Below are positions 57,790 to 64,000 of a stretch of DNA of 64,000 bases, piece by piece. How positions within the stretch are numbered: position 1 is the first letter of the stretch; every line of letters begins with the position of its first letter. This DNA comes from Niallia taxi (GTDB lineage: Bacteria > Bacillota > Bacilli > Bacillales > Cytobacillaceae), in assembly GCF_032818155.1 (NCBI RefSeq), contig NZ_CP102589.1:3396001-3460000 (forward strand), given 5' to 3'. Under the pieces are notes generated by a model. That model ran no database searches, was not told the DNA's origin, and was given only the letters and a program-made list of their open reading frames with translations. Position numbers and translations under genes: made by a program.

Positions 57790-58563
57790 TTATGAAATAA
57801 TATGGAATCCTGAATCAACGTGGATGTTTTCGCCTGTTATTCCTCTTGCCATATCGCTGAATAAGAATACAGCTGTATCCCCCACTTCTTCAGGAGTTGT
57901 CGTTCTTCTTAGCGGTGAACGGTCTTCAATCTCCTTCAGGATGGAGTTAAAGTCACTGATTCCTTTTGCAGACAGGGTACGGATCGGTCCTGCTGAAATC
58001 GAATTAACACGAATTCCTTCTTTTCCTAAATCAGATGCTAAGTAACGAACACTTGCATCAAGAGAAGCCTTTGCCACACCCATTACATTGTAATTTCTGA
58101 TGGCACGTTCGCCGCCCAAATATGTCAGAGTAACAATGCTTCCGCCTTCTGTCATTAACCCTTTCGCTTCTTTAGCAACAGCAGTCAATGAATAAGAGCT
58201 GATGTTATGAGCAAGCATGAATCCTTCTCTTGTCGTATTCATGTAGTCTCCTTGAAGCTCTTCCTTGTTTGCAAAAGCGATGCAGTGGGCAATTCCATGA
58301 ATTGTTCCAACATCGTTCTTAATTGTTTGGAAGCATTTTGCAATGTCTTCGTCATTTGTTACATCACATGGCAAGACGATGCTGTCAGATGTATCAAGTG
58401 TAGCCACAAGGTCACGTACACTTTTCTCCAATCTTTCTCCTGCATATGTGAACACTAAACGTGCACCTGCTTTATGAAGGGATGTCGCAATGCCCCATGC
58501 AATGCTTCTTTTGTTTGCTACCCCCATAACGACATAGGTTTTGCCTTTTAATGAAAAGCTCAT
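57790..58563 (-). CDS. fabI: Enoyl-ACP reductase FabI, paralogue 2 (YjbW position)
   Basis: Enoyl-ACP reductase of 257 residues: GVANKRSIAWGIATSL near 14-29, HCIAFANKEELQGDYMNT, TYLGGERAIRNYNVMGVAK (active-site tyrosines and lysine) and SAGPIRTLSAKGISDFN. The SAGPIRTLxAKG text is the common bacterial FabI form, while paralogue 1 has SAGAIRT. Its position next to cotO and cotZ is that of B. subtilis fabI, so this is probably the ancestral housekeeping copy. A perfect FapR palindrome lies upstream. Confidence 0.94.
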   Translation of the reverse strand: MSFSLKGKTYVVMGVANKRSIAWGIATSLHKAGARLVFTYAGERLEKSVRDLVATLDTSDSIVLPCDVTNDEDIAKCFQTIKNDVGTIHGIAHCIAFANKEELQGDYMNTTREGFMLAHNISSYSLTAVAKEAKGLMTEGGSIVTLTYLGGERAIRNYNVMGVAKASLDASVRYLASDLGKEGIRVNSISAGPIRTLSAKGISDFNSILKEIEDRSPLRRTTTPEEVGDTAVFLFSDMARGITGENIHVDSGFHIIS

Positions 58564-58593
58564 ATTTTATCCTCCTAAAATATATTACAAGTT

Positions 58594-58612
58594 ATTAGTA
58601 CCTAGTACTAAT
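58594..58612 (-). promoter_or_regulatory. FapR operator upstream of fabI paralogue 2
   Basis: ATTAGTACCTAGTACTAAT is a near-perfect 19-bp palindrome and matches the FapR consensus; 31 bp before the start. Confidence 0.8.
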
Positions 58613-58683
58613 TTTACTATACTATAACCAAAAAGAAAAGTACTGTACAGTAGTCATTTGGTTTATTTTCCAATGAAGTATTT

Positions 58684-60531
58684 CTATATTCGTTCTAAAT
58701 TCCTCTTCAGTTCCCTTACATATTCCTCTGATCCCGTTACGATTAAATGATCATATAGCTGAAGTTCCGTATCTCCATGCGGTATAACTGAATCTGCTCC
58801 CCTGAAAATACGCACAAAAATTACATCTCCTGTAAAAGGGAATTTTCTTAATGACATTCCTTCAAACCCTTTATTCTTAATCGTAATTTCATGTAAAGAA
58901 GTCTCGTTATTTCCTAACAATGCAAGAATGCTTGGTGATTGTATCATTGCCTTAAGCAAAGCTTTTGTTGATGTAAATGATGAAAATACTTCAATCCCTT
59001 CGCTTTGCAGATAGGCTTCCTTATCAATGTCTTCCATTCTGCATATAACCCTATCAATCCCAGCTTGCTTTAAAAGAATGCTCATTCTTTCATTTTCACT
59101 GCTGTCTCCTGTAGAAACAACTACAATATCTGATGCCACTATGTTCGTATTCATTATCACTTCTTCGGTATAATTATCCAGCTCTGTTATTTCAAATAAT
59201 GAATCAGCAATTTGTAAATCAAGCTTTTCTTGTTTTTTATGATAAAACTTCACCTTGTAATAAGGTGCCTTTAATTCTTGATACAGCTGCATGGTTATCT
59301 GATTCACACCAATGATTGAAATATTTACTGCCTTTTCCCCTGCTGTTTCCTTCGGGAAAAGCTTTTTGAAAACGATTGGTGTAATAATACATGAAATTAT
59401 TGCGACAAGAATAAATATCCCGCTCATTTGGGGGGTAATAATATTCATTCTTTCTCCGATTGTTGCTGCTGCAATTACTAGAGATAATGTTGAAGTCAAT
59501 AAAAATCCTGATGACACTACAGTGCTGTTGTCATACCACTTCTTTAAATAAAAGACTGGCACCATCTTGCTTGCTAATAACGCCAGCAATAAAAGCGGTA
59601 TAAATAAAAGGAGCATTGGATCTGTAAAAAGTGACCATAAATCCATCTTTACGCCAATCATAACGAAAAATATTGGAATTAAAAATCCATAGCCAAACGA
59701 ATCCAGTTGATGCACAAGCTCTTCATTTGGTGACAACAGCGACACTAGAACTCCTGCCAAAAAAGCCCCAAGAATATTTTCCGCACCGACTGTTTCAGAC
59801 AATGCTACTAAGAAAATAATTAACGCAAATACAGCCCTTGTGCCTATCTGAACTGTTCCTTTTGACATAGAATCTGCCGTATTTTTGTTTTTGAAGCGTC
59901 TGCCTGCAAAATATAAAAGCACTCCTGCTGCAAAAAGAATTAGTAAAAGCCATGTGTTACCGCCGCTTTCATGAATGGAGGCAAATACTGCAAGCAAGAT
60001 CATTGTTGCAAGATCAGCGATAACCGCAACAAGCAGGATTATTTGCCCTATTGCTGTTTTCATGATATTTGCTTCTTTTAAAGTTGGTACAACCACCCCA
60101 AGAGAAATAGTAGAGATGATAATAGTCATTAAGAAAATACTATCAACAAAGCCTGCGAGCACAAATAAACAGCTCAAAATAAGCGATAAAGCAAAAATAG
60201 CCACAAAGATAATGATAGACGTTGAAAACGGCTTTGGCTCAAGCTTGCCATTCGACAATGTCTCTCTTTTTTTCTTGCTTGAAAAAGATTTAAAGTCTAT
60301 CTCCAGTCCACTTAAAAACATGAGAAAAATAAAACCTAAAGTAGATAATGTCTCAAGCCAAGTATCCTGCTCTACAAGATTAAACCCGCTCTTTCCAATA
60401 ATTAACCCCATAATAATTTCTGCAACCACGACAGGAATAACATTTAACTTAAGGCGGTGCAAAATAATCGGTGTCAGCAATGCCACGATAATGACGATCA
60501 TTAAGGACATTACGGATGCGCCGTGTTCCAT
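58684..60531 (-). CDS. CPA2 cation:proton antiporter with RCK domains (YjbQ-like)
   Basis: Membrane antiporter of 615 residues. About 12-13 helices (1-400) of the KefB/CPA2 type: MGLIIGKSGFNLV, FLSGLEIDF, LGAFLAGVLVSLLSPNEELVHQLDSFGYGFLIPIFFVMIGVKMDL. The C-terminal part has an RCK/TrkA-N-like fold (about 410-520: AVNISIIGVNQITMQLYQEL) and a TrkA-C domain (about 530-610: LHEITIKNKGFEGMSLRKF, DHLIVTGSEE). The usual GxGxxG nucleotide loop is degenerate (GVNQITMQ), so nucleotide control may differ. ATG 60531 follows AGGAGG; the frame continues to 60567. Likely potassium or sodium efflux. Confidence 0.88.
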   Translation of the reverse strand: MEHGASVMSLMIVIIVALLTPIILHRLKLNVIPVVVAEIIMGLIIGKSGFNLVEQDTWLETLSTLGFIFLMFLSGLEIDFKSFSSKKKRETLSNGKLEPKPFSTSIIIFVAIFALSLILSCLFVLAGFVDSIFLMTIIISTISLGVVVPTLKEANIMKTAIGQIILLVAVIADLATMILLAVFASIHESGGNTWLLLILFAAGVLLYFAGRRFKNKNTADSMSKGTVQIGTRAVFALIIFLVALSETVGAENILGAFLAGVLVSLLSPNEELVHQLDSFGYGFLIPIFFVMIGVKMDLWSLFTDPMLLLFIPLLLLALLASKMVPVFYLKKWYDNSTVVSSGFLLTSTLSLVIAAATIGERMNIITPQMSGIFILVAIISCIITPIVFKKLFPKETAGEKAVNISIIGVNQITMQLYQELKAPYYKVKFYHKKQEKLDLQIADSLFEITELDNYTEEVIMNTNIVASDIVVVSTGDSSENERMSILLKQAGIDRVICRMEDIDKEAYLQSEGIEVFSSFTSTKALLKAMIQSPSILALLGNNETSLHEITIKNKGFEGMSLRKFPFTGDVIFVRIFRGADSVIPHGDTELQLYDHLIVTGSEEYVRELKRNLERI

Positions 60532-60582
60532 TCCCTTTTCCTCCTTGAAAATACTGTTCTTTATCATGTAAAACTTAACTAG

Positions 60583-61944
60583 TTAAAAGCCCATAAACAA
60601 TGTTGCCATTCCAAAATAAATCAAAATGCTAATAATATCATTTAATGTAGTGATAAACGGACCTGAGGCAACAGCAGGATCAATTTTTAGTTTATTCATT
60701 ACTATCGGGATTATAGAACCAGCAATCGTCGCGACAATGAGTGTCCCTAATATTGATGCTCCTACCAATAATCCTAAGTAAATATTACCTTTCCAAAAAT
60801 AAATAACAAAGGTTACAAGAATTCCACAGACTCCGCCTGTAATTAAACCTGTGCCTGCTTCACGGATTATCAGCTTGAGCTTGCTCTCCTTCTCCAAGTC
60901 ACCTGTCGCAATTCCTCGCACAGCAACCGCTAATGCCTGTGTTCCTGTGTTTCCGGCCATCCCTGCAATAAGGGGAATAAAAACTGCCAGGATGGAAACC
61001 TTACTCAATGTTTCTTCAAATCTGCCAATCAAGCTTGCTGTGAACATGCCTAAGAATAATAAAATAATCAGCCATGGCAATCTTTTTTTGGCAGCAGAAA
61101 TAGGATGCTGGTCGACATAGTCCATATTTGAAACTGCTGCAAACTTAGAATAATCATCTGAAGCCTCTTCCTCTAGTACATCCACAATATCATCGATTGT
61201 GATGATACCGAGCAGCCGCTCTTGAAAGTCCACTACAGGCAATGCAAGAAAATCGTAGTCCCGCATTTTCCTTGCAGCATCCTCCCTCGTTTGACTAACA
61301 GAAACAGAATAAACACTGTCATTCATGATGTCAGCAATAAGTGTATTATCGTCACTTATTATTAGATTCCTTAAGGAAACAACACCAACAAGAGATTTCA
61401 GCTCATCAACCACATAAATATAATAAATCGTTTCTGCATTAGGAGCTTCCATCTTCAGCAAACTCATTGCTGATGATACCGTCATATGGGAATACAGGCT
61501 GACATACTCTAATGTCATAATACTCCCGGCAGTATCTTCCTCATAATCCATCAATGCCTTCACATTGCTTGCTGCTTCAACCGACATAAGTGCAATATAG
61601 CTGATTGCCTGTTCCTTATTAAGAGCATTTAAGATATCAGCTGCATCATCTGCCGACATATGTGTAAAAATGTCGGCCACATAGGAAGGCAAAAGTCTGG
61701 CAAACAGCTCCTGATAATCACGATCCTCCATTTCTAAATGCTCAAACAGCTCCGCAATTTCTTCCGGTGCTAAAAAATGAAAGACAAGCTCCTGCTCTTC
61801 CTTCTCCAATTCCTTAAAAAATGAAGCTTGATCATACGGATGCAGATCTAAAAACGCTTCTCTGAACTTCGTTAAGTTTGCATTTTGTAAAGAATGGAGC
61901 AATACTTTTTGTTTTTCTTCATAGATGCTCATTATCTCTTTCAA
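60583..61944 (-). CDS. mgtE: Magnesium transporter MgtE
   Basis: Mg2+ channel of about 453 residues. N-domain of superhelical repeats (about 20-130: LHPYDQASFFKELEKEEQ, MSADDAADILNAL), two CBS domains (about 140-260: TVSSAMSLLK, DFLALPVVDFQERLLGIITIDDIVDVLEEE) and five C-terminal helices with the GNTGTQALAV pore motif. The best start is TTG 61942-61944, six bases after AGGAGG; ATG 61932 is too far from it. The frame is open further upstream but lacks signals. No M-box riboswitch is recognisable in the leader. Confidence 0.9.
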   Translation of the reverse strand: MKEIMSIYEEKQKVLLHSLQNANLTKFREAFLDLHPYDQASFFKELEKEEQELVFHFLAPEEIAELFEHLEMEDRDYQELFARLLPSYVADIFTHMSADDAADILNALNKEQAISYIALMSVEAASNVKALMDYEEDTAGSIMTLEYVSLYSHMTVSSAMSLLKMEAPNAETIYYIYVVDELKSLVGVVSLRNLIISDDNTLIADIMNDSVYSVSVSQTREDAARKMRDYDFLALPVVDFQERLLGIITIDDIVDVLEEEASDDYSKFAAVSNMDYVDQHPISAAKKRLPWLIILLFLGMFTASLIGRFEETLSKVSILAVFIPLIAGMAGNTGTQALAVAVRGIATGDLEKESKLKLIIREAGTGLITGGVCGILVTFVIYFWKGNIYLGLLVGASILGTLIVATIAGSIIPIVMNKLKIDPAVASGPFITTLNDIISILIYFGMATLFMGF

Positions 61945-62183
61945 TAATATCCTCCTTTCAAAAGGTTCCTTTATACTAACAAACCAAGTATGATTTGTCG
62001 TCCGTCTCGCTAATTTCACACAGGTTTTTTTGTTTACAAAAAATAAGGAATGAAAATAAGAGAGGCTATTATATATTCCCCATTTATCAGTAAGTAAAAC
62101 TTTCATGTTACCTCATAATATTCAGTTTCCTACAAAAGCTAATGAATATGACAAGTAGGACTTAATATGGTTGGAGGAAGAAT

Positions 62184-62921
62184 ATGAAGCTGGATATTAT
62201 CGGAGACATTCATGGTTGCTTTGAAGAACTTCAAGCATTAACAACAAAGCTTGGATATAGCTGGGATTCAGGCTATCCTGTTCATCCAGAGGAAAGGAAG
62301 CTTGCTTTTGTCGGTGATTTAACAGACCGCGGCCCGTTTTCCCTTGGTGTAGTGGATGTTGTATGCACACTTATTGAAAAAAAATTAGGTTATTATGTGC
62401 CTGGAAATCACTGTAACAAACTCTATCGCTATTTCTTAGGGCGAAAAGTTCAAATTACACATGGACTGGAAACAACGGTAGCAGAACTGAAGCAATTGAA
62501 AAAAAAGGATAGGGAGATTATTAAAAACAGATTCATGAAACTATATGATACCTCACCTTTATACCAAGTTCTCGATGACGGAAAGCTTATCATTGCACAT
62601 GCTGGGATTAAGGAAGAGTATATCGGCAAGCATTCGGACAAGGTGAAAACATTTGTCCTATATGGCGATATTACAGGGGAAACGCATCCTGACGGTTCAC
62701 CTGTCCGCAAGGATTGGGCAAAGTCCTATTCAGGAAATGCTGTGATTGTGTACGGACATACGCCCGTAAAAGAGGTTCGTAAAGTTAATAATACGTTTAA
62801 TATTGATACAGGGGCAGTATTCGGGGGACAGCTTTCTGCGTTAAGCTATCCAGAATGGACGGTGCAATCCGTTCCTACTTCCATGCCTTTTGTTGCAGAG
62901 AAGTTTCGTTCATTTGAATAG
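62184..62921 (+). CDS. prpE: Bis(5'-nucleosyl)-tetraphosphatase PrpE
   Basis: PPP-family metallophosphatase of 245 residues. Metal motifs DIIGDIHGC (4-12), GDLTDRGP (about 48-55), GNHCNKL near 79-85, with later IIAHAG near 138 and YGHTP near 193-197. It is the PrpE (YjbP) form, which hydrolyses Ap4A asymmetrically and, in B. subtilis, has been linked to spore germination. RBS GGAGGA precedes the ATG. Between mgtE and the pseudouridine synthase gene, divergent from the former. Confidence 0.93.
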   Translation: MKLDIIGDIHGCFEELQALTTKLGYSWDSGYPVHPEERKLAFVGDLTDRGPFSLGVVDVVCTLIEKKLGYYVPGNHCNKLYRYFLGRKVQITHGLETTVAELKQLKKKDREIIKNRFMKLYDTSPLYQVLDDGKLIIAHAGIKEEYIGKHSDKVKTFVLYGDITGETHPDGSPVRKDWAKSYSGNAVIVYGHTPVKEVRKVNNTFNIDTGAVFGGQLSALSYPEWTVQSVPTSMPFVAEKFRSFE

Positions 62922-62927
62922 TAAAAT

Positions 62928-62963
62928 AAAAGAGACCAAGGCCTGAAACCTTGGTCTCCTTTT
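62928..62963. terminator. Bidirectional terminator between prpE and pseudouridine synthase
   Basis: Arms AGAGACCAAGG (62931-62941) and CCTTGGTCTC (62949-62958) with flanking A and T runs. Confidence 0.85.
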
Positions 62964-63845
62964 TCACACAATAAGCTTTTTCATATCTTCAGGAAGGTCA
63001 ATGGAAAACTCGATATCACGGCCAGAGATCGGGTGGATAAATGCTAATCGCGAACAGTGGAGTGCTTGCCTCCCCATTTCGCTTCGTGCCCCGCCATATA
63101 AATCATCGCCGACAAGCGGATGTCCGATATAAGAAAGATGAACACGGATTTGATGTGTTCTGCCCGTTTCCAAGGAGAGCCTGACTGCGGCAAATGCTTT
63201 ATATTGACTTAAGACATGATAGTGAGTTATAGCCGTCTGTCCGTCCTCTCTCACTTCCCTTGTAATGATACTGTCTCCACATCTGCCAATCGGAGCATCG
63301 ATTGTACCTTGCATTTCGGTAAATACGCCTTCAGCAAAGGCCGTATAATTTCGTTTCACTAAACCGCCCTTTTGCTGTTCACTCAAAAGGTGATGTATAT
63401 GGCGATGCTTTGCAATGAGGACAATGCCTGATGTATCCCTGTCCAGCCTTGTCACAATATGTGTCGTTGCAGCTATTTTTCTTTTCGTATAATAGCCGAA
63501 AATTGCATTTGCAAGGCTGCCTGCAGGATGCTCTCTTGAAGGAATTGTGTTCATGCCGCTCGGCTTAACCACAATAAGAAGAAAATCATCCTCATATATA
63601 ATTTCAAGCGGTATTTCTTCTGGAACTAAGCCGGCACTTGGCTTTTCGACAGGGAAAGATATGGAAATTCGATCGCCCTTTTTCACTTTATAGCGGACAT
63701 TCTGCTCTAACTCATTGACGGTTATCTTACCACCTTTGAATTTAATATCTGTGAGCGCTGATTTTGAAATTGATTTCTCTTTTAAGAATTCCTTCAGCAG
63801 CACTTCCCTGTCTTCTTCCATAATCCAGTCTAACTTAAATGTCAC
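62964..63845 (-). CDS. RluA/RluD-family pseudouridine synthase (YjbO-like)
   Basis: Converts uridines in rRNA or tRNA to pseudouridine. The 293-residue product has an N-terminal S4-like part (about 15-60) and the catalytic domain with RLDRDTSGIVLIAK (catalytic Asp near 138) and ETGRTHQIRVHLSYIGHPLVGDDLYGG. It corresponds to B. subtilis YjbO. The start is GTG at 63843-63845, preceded by AGGAGTGCAAGG. It lies 27 bp after the NAD kinase gene on the same strand, so the two form an operon. The exact RNA target is not readable. Confidence 0.9.
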   Translation of the reverse strand: MTFKLDWIMEEDREVLLKEFLKEKSISKSALTDIKFKGGKITVNELEQNVRYKVKKGDRISISFPVEKPSAGLVPEEIPLEIIYEDDFLLIVVKPSGMNTIPSREHPAGSLANAIFGYYTKRKIAATTHIVTRLDRDTSGIVLIAKHRHIHHLLSEQQKGGLVKRNYTAFAEGVFTEMQGTIDAPIGRCGDSIITREVREDGQTAITHYHVLSQYKAFAAVRLSLETGRTHQIRVHLSYIGHPLVGDDLYGGARSEMGRQALHCSRLAFIHPISGRDIEFSIDLPEDMKKLIV

Positions 63846-63872
63846 GCACCTTGCACTCCTATTTCCTTTTTA

Positions 63873-64000
63873 TCATTCCGAAATGAAAGAATCATGAACC
63901 CTTTTCCAAAATGGAAATGATCTGTATCTTGCAAATCTTATTTTCTCTTCGGCAACCCGATAATGAATCGATTTTACTTTCTTATGAAGCAGTGTCAAAT
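63873..64000 (-). CDS. nadK: NAD kinase, C-terminal end only (window edge)
   Basis: A reading frame enters from the right edge and stops with TGA (63873-63875). The visible 42 residues include [20 protein letters not shown] and end [14 protein letters not shown]. The [17 protein letters not shown] tail matches the C-terminus of Bacillus NAD kinases (YjbN), and the order yjbN-yjbO-yjbP is the same as in B. subtilis. Most of the gene lies outside the window, so this rests on the tail and synteny. Confidence 0.75.
   Translation of the reverse strand, partial: LTLLHKKVKSIHYRVAEEKIRFARYRSFPFWKRVHDSFISE

Noticed and set aside
61945..62183. M-box (Mg2+) riboswitch or longer N-terminus for mgtE
   Set aside because: The leader lacks the conserved M-box segments; the open frame upstream of TTG 61944 has no start signals and does not look like MgtE.
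1..64000. CRISPR arrays, tRNA or rRNA genes, prophage, toxin-antitoxin or defence islands
   Set aside because: I looked for spaced direct repeats, tRNA-like clover motifs, and phage or defence gene families and found none in the window.

Overview
The window is a low-GC, gene-dense chromosomal segment of an endospore-forming Bacillaceae (Bacillus/Niallia-like). Evidence for this: AGGAGG-type ribosome binding sites, a spoVAC-spoVAD-spoVAEb cluster, spore coat genes (cotZ, cotO, two CotF-like), spoVIF and yjcZ, CcpA-type cre sites, and FapR, Rex and NrdR boxes with Bacillus consensus. I see no rRNA, tRNA, CRISPR array, transposase or prophage. Species assignment is not possible from the sequence alone.

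Layout. 0-7 kb: the 3' part of rpe, an M20 metallopeptidase, a decayed beta-propeller-like gene, a GntR/UTRA regulator with a GH1 phospho-glycosidase, and small proteins (YqhV, HMA, DUF4023). 7-15.5 kb: a POT peptide transporter, then a six-gene minus-strand operon with a PotABCD-type ABC importer, a nucleoside hydrolase and adenine deaminase; together these look like a purine nucleoside uptake and salvage module. 15.8-34 kb: a carbon-use island. It holds nagA-nagB-nagR-murQ-nagP (amino-sugar and cell-wall recycling), an orphan glycosyltransferase, a sugar ABC importer with a DUF624 protein and a GH4 alpha-galactosidase, and a gluconate regulon (gntK, short 6PGDH, RpiR regulator, gntP) in separate transcription units that share an AT-rich palindrome. 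34-44 kb: Mn catalase, a MarR-controlled EmrAB-like efflux operon, a FapR-boxed fabI, CotF-like coat genes, an amino-acid ABC transporter with fused binding protein and permease, and a divergent SDR/TetR pair. 44-47.3 kb: low-oxygen genes, namely a DoxX protein behind a perfect Rex box and nrdDG behind tandem NrdR boxes.

47.3-64 kb matches, from memory, the order of the B. subtilis yjbN-yjcH region read backwards: yjcH, yjcG, yjcD, spoVIF, (yjcZ, inserted spoVA cluster), DUF1360, cotZ, cotO, fabI, a CPA2 antiporter, (mgtE), prpE, an RluD-like pseudouridine synthase and the end of NAD kinase. Several sporulation genes here have sigma-K or sigma-F/G-like promoters readable in the sequence.

The least expected items are: (1) a dispersed intergenic repeat of about 310-340 bp with inverted ends and a built-in terminator, three copies of which start just after a stop codon, plus a remnant; (2) the ABC importer/nucleoside hydrolase/adenine deaminase operon; (3) the RpiR-type gluconate regulon with an operator abutting the -10 box; (4) two FapR-boxed fabI paralogues; (5) the extra YhcN-SpoVAC-AD-AEb cluster.
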